From assembly GCA_024642365.1 (NCBI GenBank), contig JAHEBE010000004.1, positions 1 through 38,370 on the forward strand: a stretch of DNA of 38,370 bases. Reading direction: 5' to 3'. Below, in pieces: positions 9,753 through 19,090 of this stretch; within the stretch, counting starts at the first letter, position 1; each line of letters starts with the position of its first letter. Made by a program: the position numbers and the translations under genes. This DNA is from Algoriphagus sp. (GTDB lineage: Bacteria > Bacteroidota > Bacteroidia > Cytophagales > Cyclobacteriaceae). The notes below the pieces were generated by a model. That model was given only the letters and a program-made list of their open reading frames with translations. It was not told the DNA's origin and made no database searches.

Positions 9753-10949
9753 TCAGATGGATTTCTCCCAGATTCGATAAGTTTTGGATTGATCAAAAAT
9801 CTCCTGAAGAATAGATCGATCTTCTTCCGTAAATTCTATTTTCCTTCTCCCCATCACTGCTTTGGCCGTTTCTTCAAATTTCGGGAATTGGAAAGTGGAA
9901 AATCCACTCGCTCCGCCCCAGGCAAAAGAAGCAATAAAATTCCGAGGAAAGCCGTCTCCAAAGATATTTGCTCCCACTCCAATCACCGTACCGGTGTTGA
10001 ACATGGTATTAATCCCGCATTTAGAATGGTCCCCCATCATTAATCCACAAAATTGAAGTCCTGTATTTGCAAAACCACCCTTGGTGTAGTCCCAAAGTTT
10101 CACGAAAGCATAATTGTTTTTAAGATTACTGGTATTGGTATCTGCCCCTAAGTTACACCATTCTCCAATGACAGAATTTCCTAAAAACCCTTCGTGACCT
10201 TTATTGCTGTAGCCAAAAAGAACAGAATTGGAAACTTCTCCCCCCACTTTGCAATGCGGTCCTACGGTTGTATCCCCTCTCAATTTGGCCCCCATATTAA
10301 TGGTGCTATGCTCACATAGGGCAAAAGGTCCACGAATTATTGATCCCTCTTGAATCTCTGTATCCTTACCAATATAGATTGGACCATTTTCAGCATTCAA
10401 TATCGCTGCCTTAATGGTAGCCCCTTTTTCAATAAATATGTTTTCGGAGTGATAGATTTTGGTGAAAGGGTCTGTGATTGACTCACTTTTTCTTCCCCGA
10501 GTAATTAATTCAAAATCCTTTCTGATCTCCGCACCATTCATTTGGAAAATATGCCAAGTCTTCAAAAGCAAGTTAGGCTGGTGATCCAGTTGAACGGGGA
10601 CATATTCTTTTGCTTTATCAAGGTTTTTCTCTGTTTCCCCAATATAAGTTGCCAAAAGTGTCTTCCCAGCATATAGTGCATGCCCCTTTTCTAAGTTTTG
10701 TACTGCTTCCCAAGAGTTCTCATCAGGCAACCAGGCGCCATTAATAGCCAGTGTAGCCCCCTTTTCTCTTTTGAACTTTTGCTGAAGGTAGTCCTGAGTC
10801 AGGTAAGAAGTCGTTCTTCCAGAAATTTTGGCCCATTTCTCAGCAATCTCCAAAATTCCTATGCGAATCGAGGCAACTGGTCTGGTAAACGTAAATGGAA
10901 GTAGAGATCCTCGGATAGCAGGATCATCAAACAAGAGAATATTGTCCAT
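9753..10949 (-). CDS. GlmU-family putative sugar-nucleotidyltransferase / left-handed beta-helix protein
   Basis: N-terminal DNILLFDDPAIRGSLLPFTFTRPVASIRIG and C-terminal hexapeptide-repeat stretch (IYIGKDTEIQEGSIIRGPFALCEHSTINMGAKLRG...). Start at 10949 preferred because the longer ORF overlaps a terminator. Confidence 0.85.
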   Translation of the reverse strand: MDNILLFDDPAIRGSLLPFTFTRPVASIRIGILEIAEKWAKISGRTTSYLTQDYLQQKFKREKGATLAINGAWLPDENSWEAVQNLEKGHALYAGKTLLATYIGETEKNLDKAKEYVPVQLDHQPNLLLKTWHIFQMNGAEIRKDFELITRGRKSESITDPFTKIYHSENIFIEKGATIKAAILNAENGPIYIGKDTEIQEGSIIRGPFALCEHSTINMGAKLRGDTTVGPHCKVGGEVSNSVLFGYSNKGHEGFLGNSVIGEWCNLGADTNTSNLKNNYAFVKLWDYTKGGFANTGLQFCGLMMGDHSKCGINTMFNTGTVIGVGANIFGDGFPRNFIASFAWGGASGFSTFQFPKFEETAKAVMGRRKIEFTEEDRSILQEIFDQSKTYRIWEKSI

Positions 10950-10958
10950 GGAGCAAAA

Positions 10959-10998
10959 ATAAAAAAGTCTCCCAGAATCCATGCTCTGGGAGACTTAA
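10959..10998 (-). terminator. Intrinsic terminator after rpmE2
   Basis: AAGTCTCCCAGA...TCTGGGAGACTT inverted repeat with an A run on the plus strand (U run on the minus transcript). Confidence 0.8.
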
Positions 10999-11018
10999 TC
11001 AAGTCAGGTTTTGAAGAA

Positions 11019-11267
11019 TTACTTCTTGCTTGCGTATCTTTTGTTGAATTTCTCAACACGACCAGCAGTATCTAGCATCATTTTCTTACCTGTGTAGAAT
11101 GGGTGAGATTCTGAGCTAACTTCAATTTTGTACACTGGATAGTCTTTACCATCTTCCCAAGTAATTGTCTCAGAAGTTTCGATAGTAGACTTAGTCATAA
11201 ATTTGAATTCGCTTGAAGTGTCATAAAATACGACATCTCTGTAATTTGGATGAATATCAGCTTTCAT
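11019..11267 (-). CDS. rpmE2: 50S ribosomal protein L31 type B (zinc-free)
   Basis: [28 protein letters not shown]...[25 protein letters not shown]; no cysteines, so type B. Confidence 0.96.
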   Translation of the reverse strand: MKADIHPNYRDVVFYDTSSEFKFMTKSTIETSETITWEDGKDYPVYKIEVSSESHPFYTGKKMMLDTAGRVEKFNKRYASKK

Positions 11268-11306
11268 TGTATTGCTAGTTATTGAGTACCTTTTTCAAAT
11301 GAGGCA

Positions 11307-11337
11307 CAAAGTTATTCTTTTTCAGAAAATCCGCAAA
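11307..11337 (-). promoter_or_regulatory. Bacteroidetes-type promoter (-33 TTTG / -7 TAACTTTG) upstream of rpmE2
   Basis: On the minus strand TTTG (11334-11337), 19-nt spacer, TAACTTTG (11307-11314): a match to the TTTG-N(17-23)-TAnnTTTG consensus. Confidence 0.75.
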
Positions 11338-11450
11338 ATCTTTATCAAGTATTTCTTTATCAAAGCTTGAAAAGAATTTTCAAATGTGAATTTGCTCTCA
11401 AATATAGCTTAGGTATTTTAAGATATCCCTGCTTTTTTTAGCTTTAAGCG

Positions 11451-13151
11451 ATGCAAAACTTTCTTACTCGCCATTTTAAGGCTACGCTATTCTTTTTTTT
11501 AATCGCGTTAACCTTTCCCTATTTTTCTTTTTCGCAGGGAAGTTACATCCCTTATGATCGAGATTACTACCATCGGATTGAGCGATATGAAATTTTGAGA
11601 GGTCAGAATAACCCGATTTTTCAAACTGGAGTGAGGCCTTGGCGTAGAGATTTGCTTGGAAAATACTTGGATTCGCTCGCCTCAGACCCGGTTATTCAGA
11701 CCAAATCCGATCAATTTAATCTGGCTTATTTAAGTCAGGATAATTGGGAATTCGTCTCGGAAGAAACTCCTTTATCCAAAAAGCCTTTTCTAAATGCTTT
11801 GTACAAGCGCCCAGGTGATCTTGCTTTTTATAACAGTGAGGAATTTGACCTTCATGTGAGCCCTGTGCTTTATTTAAATGGAGGCTTTGAATCTGATAAT
11901 GAACAAAATCCCAATCGGCTCACCAGAGGTGTAGTTTTGCGCGGTTCAATTGACAAAAAAGTTGGTTTCTATACCTATTTCACTTCCTCCGAAGCATTTT
12001 TTCCTTCTTGGGTAAAAAATACCGCAGAACACAATGGTGCCGTCCCTGGGGAGGGTTTTTGGAAAGAATACAATTCTGCTGGTTACAGTTATTTTTCTGC
12101 CTTAGGACATGTGAATTTTAATCTCACTAAAAATATTCAGGCCCAAATCGGGCACGATCGAAACTTTGTGGGTGAAGGATATCGCTCTTTTTTATTGTCG
12201 GACTTTTCAAACCCCTACATGTTCGTGAAGTTGAACACGAAAATCTGGAAATTTCAATTGACCAATATCTGGACGCAAATGACTGCCGATGTCCTTTACA
12301 ATAGAGGAAGGCCTACAGATGGACGCTATCCTCAAAAATGGTTTTCATTTCATCGCTTAGGATTTGATGTGGGGAAGAAATTAAACTTGGGATTCTATGA
12401 ATCTGTCATGACTGACCAGGCAAATTTCAACTATTTCAATCCCATCATCTTTTTCCGCTGGGTGGAACAAGGACTTGGAACACCTGACAAAGTCATGTTG
12501 GGAACAGATTTCAAATGGAATTTGTATCCAGGAATGCAGCTATATGGCCAATTTGCTTTGGATGAATTTGTGTTTAATGAGTTTTTCGGAATTGACGGAA
12601 AAGGATCGAAGCGAAATAAATATGGAATTCAGGCAGGTTATAAATACATCAATGCTTTTACAATTTCCAATCTTGACCTTCAGCTAGAATTCAATTCAGC
12701 AAGACCTTATACCTTTCAGGAAAAACAAGATTACCAATCCTATAGTAATTGGCGCACGCCACTAACCCATCCAAGAGGAGCGAATTTCCGGGAGTTTCTT
12801 GGAATTATTCGCTACCAACCCATCCCTAAACTTAACTTGACCTTAATGGCCATGTATCAATTATATGGGGCGGATCCAGATGAGGTAACCAATTGGGGAG
12901 GAGACGTTTTAAAAAATAGGCTCGAAGGAAGTCCTACGGGTTTGTTTGGAAACTACATAGGTCAGGGGATTGAGAACCAGGTCATACAAACTAACCTCAA
13001 TGCGAGTTACATGCTTCGACATAATTTTTTCATTGACGGAACCGCTACATTTCGTAGACGAACTGCTCAAGATTTATCCGATCCGGAGACCTTGCAATTG
13101 TTGCAGATGGGCATTAGATGGAACTTCTTAAGGCCTGATTACAATTACTAG
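11451..13151 (+). CDS. Capsule assembly Wzi / gliding motility RemB-like outer membrane protein
   Basis: Signal peptide ending FSFSQG; DYYHRIERYEILRGQ...FQTGVRPWRR; long OM beta-barrel with IGHDRNFVGEGYRSFLLSDFSNPYMFVKLNTKIWKFQL and C-terminal MGIRWNFLRPDYNY. Confidence 0.65.
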   Translation: MQNFLTRHFKATLFFFLIALTFPYFSFSQGSYIPYDRDYYHRIERYEILRGQNNPIFQTGVRPWRRDLLGKYLDSLASDPVIQTKSDQFNLAYLSQDNWEFVSEETPLSKKPFLNALYKRPGDLAFYNSEEFDLHVSPVLYLNGGFESDNEQNPNRLTRGVVLRGSIDKKVGFYTYFTSSEAFFPSWVKNTAEHNGAVPGEGFWKEYNSAGYSYFSALGHVNFNLTKNIQAQIGHDRNFVGEGYRSFLLSDFSNPYMFVKLNTKIWKFQLTNIWTQMTADVLYNRGRPTDGRYPQKWFSFHRLGFDVGKKLNLGFYESVMTDQANFNYFNPIIFFRWVEQGLGTPDKVMLGTDFKWNLYPGMQLYGQFALDEFVFNEFFGIDGKGSKRNKYGIQAGYKYINAFTISNLDLQLEFNSARPYTFQEKQDYQSYSNWRTPLTHPRGANFREFLGIIRYQPIPKLNLTLMAMYQLYGADPDEVTNWGGDVLKNRLEGSPTGLFGNYIGQGIENQVIQTNLNASYMLRHNFFIDGTATFRRRTAQDLSDPETLQLLQMGIRWNFLRPDYNY

Positions 13152-13208
13152 TGATTCTAGCGCAATCATTTTTGCGTAAATTCGGACTTTATTTCTGAGA
13201 CTTTCATT

Positions 13209-15041
13209 ATGAATACCTATTTGCGAATTCTTTCTTATGCCAAGCCTTATGGAAAATTCGTGCCTACTTATATTATTTATGCGCTCCTTTCGATCATTTT
13301 TGGACTACTGAATTTCACTTTACTTAAGCCGCTTTTTGATGTGATTTTTGAGCAAGTGGATCCAGCTTCACTTACTCAGTTCACAAGCAAGCCAAGTTTT
13401 GAGTTTTCTATTGGATATTTTTCACACCTCTTTAATTATTATTTCCTACAAGTCGCAGAAACTTATGGAAAAATGGGAACGCTATTTTATGTCTGCATCA
13501 TCATCGTTGTTTCTGTTTTTCTAGCAAATCTTTTCACCTATTTGTCAGGTGTAGTATTGGCCAAAGTAAGGGCTGTAGTCATCAAACGAATGCGGATGGA
13601 CATTTTTGACCGCGTGAGTGGGCTTCAAATTGCCTATTTCTCCAATGAACGAAAAGGTGATCTGATGTCCAAAATGACGAATGACGTTCAGGAAGTGGAG
13701 AATACCATAGTGCAATCCCTTCGAGTGGTATTTCGAGAACCAGCAACCATCATTCTTTATTTTGCAGTTCTTTTTTTAATGTCAGTTAAACTGACACTTT
13801 TCACCATTTTGATCATTCCTATTTCTGGCGCCATTATCGGTGGAATTACAAGAAGGTTAAAGAAAAAAGCGGTACAAAGTCAGCAGTCGTTGGGACGAAT
13901 AGTTAATATTCTCGACGAAACTTTAAGCGGAATGCGGGTCATTAAAGCATTCAATGCGGAATGGTTTATGAAAACCAAATTTGATGAAGAGACAGATTAT
14001 TATTCTCATGTGAACGTCAGCATGGCTCGAAAAAATGAGCTAGCCTCGCCTATTTCTCAATTTTTAGGCGTCTCAGTCGTGGCAGGAATTCTGATTTATG
14101 GAGGTGGATTAGTCCTCAGTGGTAATTCAGATTTAGGGGCTTCTGACTTCATTACCTATATCATCATATTTACACAAGTATTAAATCCTGCAAAGGAAAT
14201 TTCACGTGCCATGAGCAACATTCAACGTGGAATAGCCTCTGCGGAGCGGATTTTCAAAGTCATCGACACACCTTCCAAGATCACTTCTCCGAAAGACCCA
14301 ATCCATTTGGAAGGCTTCAAAAATTCAATCGAATTCAAACAGGTAAGTTTTGCCTATGAGGAATCGACTGTATTGAAAGGGATAAATTTTACCCTTTCCA
14401 AAGGAAAAACCATTGCCTTGGTTGGTCCTTCGGGAGGAGGAAAATCAACTTTAGCAGATTTGGTCCCCCGTTTTTATGACCCTAGTGAAGGAAAGATTGA
14501 ATTAGATGGCGTGAATATTCGCGACTTCGATTTGAACAAGTTGCGAGGATTGATGGGTATTGTCACCCAAGAATCCATACTTTTCAATGATACGGTATTT
14601 AATAATATTGCCTTTGGATTAAGTAATGTCAGTTTGGATCAAGTAATTGAAGCTGCAAAAATCGCCAACGCGCATGAATTCATCGAAAAACTAGAAAATG
14701 GATATGAGACTTCGATTGGAGAGCGAGGATCTAAGCTTTCCGGAGGACAGAAACAACGACTTAGCATAGCCAGGGCCGTGTTGAAAAATCCACCAATCCT
14801 AATTCTGGATGAAGCCACTTCCGCATTGGATTCAGAGTCCGAATTATTAGTGCAGGAAGCCTTGACTAAGTTGATGGCAAACCGAACCACACTTGTAATC
14901 GCTCATCGCCTCAGTACGATTCAGCATGCAGATGAAATCTTGGTCATTGAACAAGGGAAAATTGTCCAGCGTGGCACACATGCTGAGTTAAGCCAAACCA
15001 CCGGACTTTACCAGAAGCTTTCGAGTATTCAGTCGGTTTAG
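13209..15041 (+). CDS. ABC exporter (MsbA-like, fused TMD-NBD)
   Basis: Walker A GPSGGGKST, signature LSGGQKQRLSIARA, Walker B ILILDEATSALDSESE, H-loop VIAHRLSTIQHAD; N-terminal TM domain. Confidence 0.95.
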   Translation: MNTYLRILSYAKPYGKFVPTYIIYALLSIIFGLLNFTLLKPLFDVIFEQVDPASLTQFTSKPSFEFSIGYFSHLFNYYFLQVAETYGKMGTLFYVCIIIVVSVFLANLFTYLSGVVLAKVRAVVIKRMRMDIFDRVSGLQIAYFSNERKGDLMSKMTNDVQEVENTIVQSLRVVFREPATIILYFAVLFLMSVKLTLFTILIIPISGAIIGGITRRLKKKAVQSQQSLGRIVNILDETLSGMRVIKAFNAEWFMKTKFDEETDYYSHVNVSMARKNELASPISQFLGVSVVAGILIYGGGLVLSGNSDLGASDFITYIIIFTQVLNPAKEISRAMSNIQRGIASAERIFKVIDTPSKITSPKDPIHLEGFKNSIEFKQVSFAYEESTVLKGINFTLSKGKTIALVGPSGGGKSTLADLVPRFYDPSEGKIELDGVNIRDFDLNKLRGLMGIVTQESILFNDTVFNNIAFGLSNVSLDQVIEAAKIANAHEFIEKLENGYETSIGERGSKLSGGQKQRLSIARAVLKNPPILILDEATSALDSESELLVQEALTKLMANRTTLVIAHRLSTIQHADEILVIEQGKIVQRGTHAELSQTTGLYQKLSSIQSV

Positions 15042-15066
15042 TATATTCGAGTAATAAAATACAGCC

Positions 15067-15432
15067 ATGAAGAAACTACATCAATACTTACAACTTGCGC
15101 TTTTAGCCTATTTTGGAGGATTATTTATCTTTTACATTGCCTTTGACACCTTAGGCGGCTTATTTGGAATGGATGAAATCACTTCAGACTCCATGGTAAA
15201 AGTAATTCTAACGGGCCTAGTACTTTTTCTAGTGACTTGGGGTTTGGGATATTCTGTGAATAATAGTCTGGTAGGATCTATGAAAAAAATGGAGCAGGAA
15301 ATGAATGCTTTAAAAGCAAAAATTTATGATTTCGAGCATCCTAAAATCCATACTAAAGAGAATCAAGATTCTGTTAGAAAAGGAACTGAAACTGATCCAA
15401 GCAGTCTACCTCCCCGCCAAAATATTACTTGA
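15067..15432 (+). CDS. Small two-TM membrane protein with coiled-coil-like tail, unknown function
   Basis: Two hydrophobic segments then KKMEQEMNALKAKIYDFEH; follows the ABC exporter by 25 nt. Confidence 0.7.
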   Translation: MKKLHQYLQLALLAYFGGLFIFYIAFDTLGGLFGMDEITSDSMVKVILTGLVLFLVTWGLGYSVNNSLVGSMKKMEQEMNALKAKIYDFEHPKIHTKENQDSVRKGTETDPSSLPPRQNIT

Positions 15433-15466
15433 AATAAAGATTTAAGTAAAGCAAAATTGTATATTC

Positions 15467-15491
15467 AGGAGACGTAACGTCTCCTTTTTTT
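15467..15491 (+). terminator. Intrinsic terminator-like hairpin abutting the yifB start codon
   Basis: AGGAGAC-gtaac-GTCTCCT followed by TTTTTTT and immediately ATG at 15492. Confidence 0.75.
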
Positions 15492-17030
15492 ATGGTTGCA
15501 AAAACTTTTGGAAGTGCGGTCTCGGGTGTAGACGCCAACATCATTACCATCGAGGTCAACGTAGGCCAAGGAACAAGTTTTTTCATGGTCGGACTGCCAG
15601 ACTCGGCAGTGAAGGAATCTCAACAGCGAGTAGAATCAGCTTTGAAATACTTTGGTTACCGAATGCCAAGACAAAAAGTAGTGGTCAATCTTGCTCCTGC
15701 TGATATTCGTAAAGAAGGATCTGCTTATGATCTGCCCATAGCAATGGGGATTTTACAAGCTTCTGAACAAGTGGATTTCCCGAATTTGGAAGAATATATC
15801 ATTATGGGAGAACTTTCGCTTGATGGAATTCTGCGACCAGTTAAGGGAGTATTACCAATCGCGATCGAGGCCAGAAAACGAGGGTTTAAAGGATTTATCC
15901 TACCTGTAGAAAATGCAAAAGAGGCCTCCATAGTTAATAGTCTGGATATTATAGGCGTTGAAAATCTGCAACAAGCCACGGACTTCTTAATGGGAAGTCT
16001 TCAAATTGAACCCCTAGTGACAGATACCCGAGAAATTTTTTACCATTCCCTGGATTCAATAGAGTTTGATTTCGCAGATGTCCAAGGGCAAGAAAATATT
16101 AAACGAGCTATGGAAATTGCAGCTGCGGGAGGACATAATGTAATTATGATCGGGCCTCCAGGCGCAGGAAAAACTATGCTTGCAAAGCGACTCCCTTCAA
16201 TATTGCCACCTCTGACACTTGTCGAGGCATTAGAAACAACCAAAATTCATTCGGTTGCAGGAAAACTCGGAAGAAATGGGAGTTTATTGGCACAACGCCC
16301 CTTTCGAAGTCCTCACCATACGATTTCAGATGTAGCGCTTGTCGGCGGAGGAGGGAACCCACAACCAGGAGAAATTTCCCTAGCCCATAATGGTGTACTA
16401 TTTTTAGATGAGTTGCCAGAATTTAAACGGACTGTTTTGGAAGTAATGAGACAGCCTTTAGAAGAACGTAAAGTGACCATTTCAAGAGCAAAGGTATCTG
16501 TCGATTATCCAGCCAACTTCATGTTGATCGCAAGCATGAATCCTTGCCCTTGTGGCTACTACAATCATCCTGAAAAAGAATGTGTCTGTGGTCCTGGTAT
16601 CGTGCAAAGGTATTTGAACAAAGTCTCCGGCCCGCTGCTAGATCGAATCGATCTTCACGTAGAGGTCACTCCAGTGAAATTTGACGAAATGACCTCCACA
16701 CGAAAAACAGAATCAAGTAAAGCAATAAGAGAACGTGTAATTCTTGGGCGAGAGCGACAGAAAGAAAGGTTTAAAGATAATCCAGAGGTATTTTGTAATG
16801 CCATGATGCCTTCCCATCAAGTCAAGGAAGTTTGCCAAATCAATGAAGCGGGAAAAGCATTATTAAAAACTGCAATGGAAAGGCTAGGCCTCTCAGCTAG
16901 AGCTTACGATCGAATTTTAAAAGTCTCTAGGACTATTGCTGATATTTCTGGTTCGGAAAACATTAAAGTAGAACACCTAGCAGAGGCCATTCAATATCGA
17001 AGCTTGGATAGAGAGGGTTGGGCAGGTTAA
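15492..17030 (+). CDS. comM: YifB/ComM family Mg chelatase-like AAA+ ATPase
   Basis: MVAKTFGSAVSGVDANIITIEVNV; Walker A GPPGAGKTMLAKRLPSILPPL; RSPHHTISD; LFLDELPEF; NPCPCGYY; LDRIDLHVEV; LSARAYDRILKVSRTIAD. Confidence 0.95.
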   Translation: MVAKTFGSAVSGVDANIITIEVNVGQGTSFFMVGLPDSAVKESQQRVESALKYFGYRMPRQKVVVNLAPADIRKEGSAYDLPIAMGILQASEQVDFPNLEEYIIMGELSLDGILRPVKGVLPIAIEARKRGFKGFILPVENAKEASIVNSLDIIGVENLQQATDFLMGSLQIEPLVTDTREIFYHSLDSIEFDFADVQGQENIKRAMEIAAAGGHNVIMIGPPGAGKTMLAKRLPSILPPLTLVEALETTKIHSVAGKLGRNGSLLAQRPFRSPHHTISDVALVGGGGNPQPGEISLAHNGVLFLDELPEFKRTVLEVMRQPLEERKVTISRAKVSVDYPANFMLIASMNPCPCGYYNHPEKECVCGPGIVQRYLNKVSGPLLDRIDLHVEVTPVKFDEMTSTRKTESSKAIRERVILGRERQKERFKDNPEVFCNAMMPSHQVKEVCQINEAGKALLKTAMERLGLSARAYDRILKVSRTIADISGSENIKVEHLAEAIQYRSLDREGWAG

Positions 17031-17033
17031 ATT

Positions 17034-17870
17034 TTATCCCATTTCAAATTCCTCACCTTCCTTACAAAGAACCACTTCATAGGTTGGATTAGATTCTTTA
17101 ATGCCAGCTGTGTAGATTTCTTCTAATCTATCATCCGAATTAAGTGGGTCATGGTGGAAAATAGCCATTTTCTTTACGTGACAAGCAGTACCAAAAGCAA
17201 TCGCATCTTTGATAGAACTATGACCCCAGCCTATTTTACTTTGATATTCACTGGCAGTATACTGGCCATCATGAAAAAGTAAGTCCGCATTTTTAGCGAT
17301 TTCCAATCCGCTTATCCAATCCACATTTTTTGGAAAATCAGCAGAACCCAATGCAGGCTCATGATCTGGCATGTAGGCAAAACTTGCATCTCCATCAGTA
17401 ATTCGGTAGCCCAAAGTAGGTCCAGGATGGCAGATGTAAGAAGATTTGATCTTCAAATCTCCAATCATAAAATCTGTGTTGCCAACCTCGTGTATAATGG
17501 GATGCTTCGGTAATTCATTTAGACGTACCGGAAATAATGGAGGAGAAAAATATCTTCTCAACCGCTGTAAAAGTGGTTCAATAGTAGTACTAGGTCCCCA
17601 GATGTGAACTTGAATGGCTGGATTATACATCGGTTGAAAAAATCCCAATCCCATGGTATGATCGATATGCAAATGTGTTAATAACACATGAAGCTCTTTC
17701 ACTTCCGGCTTGATCACTTTTCCCAAACGTTGAATACCAGATCCCCCGTCAAGAATTAATAAAGTGTCTCCTTTCGTCACCTCCACACAGGAAGTATTTC
17801 CACCGTAAATATTATTTTCCGGGCCAGGGGAAGGTAACGACCCTCTACAACCCCAAACTTTGATTTTCAT
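17034..17870 (-). CDS. MBL-fold metallo-hydrolase (PhnP/cyclic-phosphodiesterase-like)
   Basis: LLTHLHIDHTMG (HxHxDH), LLFHDGQYTASEY, GHSS, MAIFHHDPLNSD. Confidence 0.85.
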   Translation of the reverse strand: MKIKVWGCRGSLPSPGPENNIYGGNTSCVEVTKGDTLLILDGGSGIQRLGKVIKPEVKELHVLLTHLHIDHTMGLGFFQPMYNPAIQVHIWGPSTTIEPLLQRLRRYFSPPLFPVRLNELPKHPIIHEVGNTDFMIGDLKIKSSYICHPGPTLGYRITDGDASFAYMPDHEPALGSADFPKNVDWISGLEIAKNADLLFHDGQYTASEYQSKIGWGHSSIKDAIAFGTACHVKKMAIFHHDPLNSDDRLEEIYTAGIKESNPTYEVVLCKEGEEFEMG

Positions 17871-18262
17871 GAAAAATTAGAATTCCAAAACAAAGCCATT
17901 GCCCCTAAGAATCGTTTGGGTCTACCTTCAATAGGAATTGCAGTAACATTTATCAAATGTCGTTCACCTTGCAAATTATCTATATAAAACGAACCTTGAG
18001 CTGGCTTGTGATGCGTGAGCGTCTGAACTAAAGGTAATTTCTCGGGTGGCAAGGGATTTCCATCCTTATCGGTTGGCTTAAAGATCGTAGACCACTCTTC
18101 TACTTTCATACTCCCCGTCTCCCCAAATCTAATTCCAAGAATATGCTCTGCTGGTTCGTTGTAAAAAATCAGTGTGCCCTCAGGGTCTACAAGGAAGACC
18201 GGTAAAGACATACTATCTATAAATTGCCTGCCAAGAATGAGCTCAATAGGCTGAATTGCCAT
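17867..18262 (-). CDS. Stand-alone PAS-domain protein
   Basis: FIDSMSLPVFLVDPEGTLIFYNEPAEHILGIRFGETGSMKVEEWSTIFKPTDKDGNPLPPEKLPL: PAS core. Overlaps the MBL gene by 4 nt. Confidence 0.8.
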   Translation of the reverse strand: MAIQPIELILGRQFIDSMSLPVFLVDPEGTLIFYNEPAEHILGIRFGETGSMKVEEWSTIFKPTDKDGNPLPPEKLPLVQTLTHHKPAQGSFYIDNLQGERHLINVTAIPIEGRPKRFLGAMALFWNSNFS

Positions 18263-18641
18263 GGGTTTATTGTTATTGTAAACTTAAAACAAAGTAGAAG
18301 ATAGGAATAATTTTATAATTCCAACTAATATTAATTAGGATACTTTTCTTGAATTAAAAGCAATTTCTTGAATAATTGAATTAAAAAATAGAATTTTTCC
18401 ATTCTAAACTAAGTTTCTCTCCTGTTTTCGAAAGCTGATTTTAACCTAAAATAGTAGATTTTTTTTAATGAATTGAGGATCGAATTAGAGGTAGATTCAA
18501 TGATTTTTGCGCCGAACCCTTTATAATAAGTTGGATAGTATAAGGCCAATTTTTTTTTGGATTTAAAATTTTCTACCCAATTATTATTAACCTACTCCCT
18601 TTCATGTGAGAAAAATCACTTTTAACTCTTTGGAGAAAAGT

Positions 18642-18649
18642 TACTTTTG
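18642..18649 (+). promoter_or_regulatory. -7 element TACTTTTG upstream of rhodanese gene
   Basis: Match to TAnnTTTG, 17 nt before the ATG at 18667; no convincing -33 TTTG at the right spacing. Confidence 0.4.
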
Positions 18650-18666
18650 TTTAAAACCCAACCCCT

Positions 18667-19089
18667 ATGAAAACTTCATTACTGATCCCAATTGTTTCGC
18701 TTCTACTAATTTCCTGTCAACCAGAAAAGGTAAGTCAAGAATCGGCAACCACTGAAGTAGCTCAACGTAATTCAGTAAAAAGTATCAATGCGGTCGACTT
18801 CCAAAACCTATCTTCCAAAGAAAATGCAACGATTGTTGACGTGCGGACACCTGAAGAAGTTACTCAAGGAAAAATTCCAAATGCGCTCGTTATAAACATT
18901 TACGATGCAGATTTTGAATCCAGAATAAAGGAGCTCAGCAAAGATCAGTCAATTTTTATCTATTGTTCAGCAGGTGTGAGAAGTGAGAAAGCTGCCGAAT
19001 TTTTAATTTCCCAAGGGTATACGGATGTCTACCACCTCGAAGGCGGTCTCGGAGATTGGTATCGTAATGGATTTCCTCTTGAAAAATAA
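18667..19089 (+). CDS. Rhodanese-like domain lipoprotein
   Basis: Lipobox LLLISCQ; NATIVDVRTPEEVTQGKIPNALVINI; catalytic loop FIYCSAGVRSEKAAEFL; GGLGDWYRNGFPL. Confidence 0.9.
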   Translation: MKTSLLIPIVSLLLISCQPEKVSQESATTEVAQRNSVKSINAVDFQNLSSKENATIVDVRTPEEVTQGKIPNALVINIYDADFESRIKELSKDQSIFIYCSAGVRSEKAAEFLISQGYTDVYHLEGGLGDWYRNGFPLEK

Positions 19090-19090
19090 A

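Noticed and set aside
9675-10043. 122-aa plus-strand ORF across the holB/GlmU-like junction
   Set aside because: Antisense to two conserved genes; no family resemblance.
18340-18400. Direct-repeat look (TTCTTGAATTAAAA / TTCTTGAATAATTGAATTAAAA) in the PAS-rhodanese intergenic region
   Set aside because: Short, imperfect and in very AT-rich sequence; not distinguishable from chance by eye.
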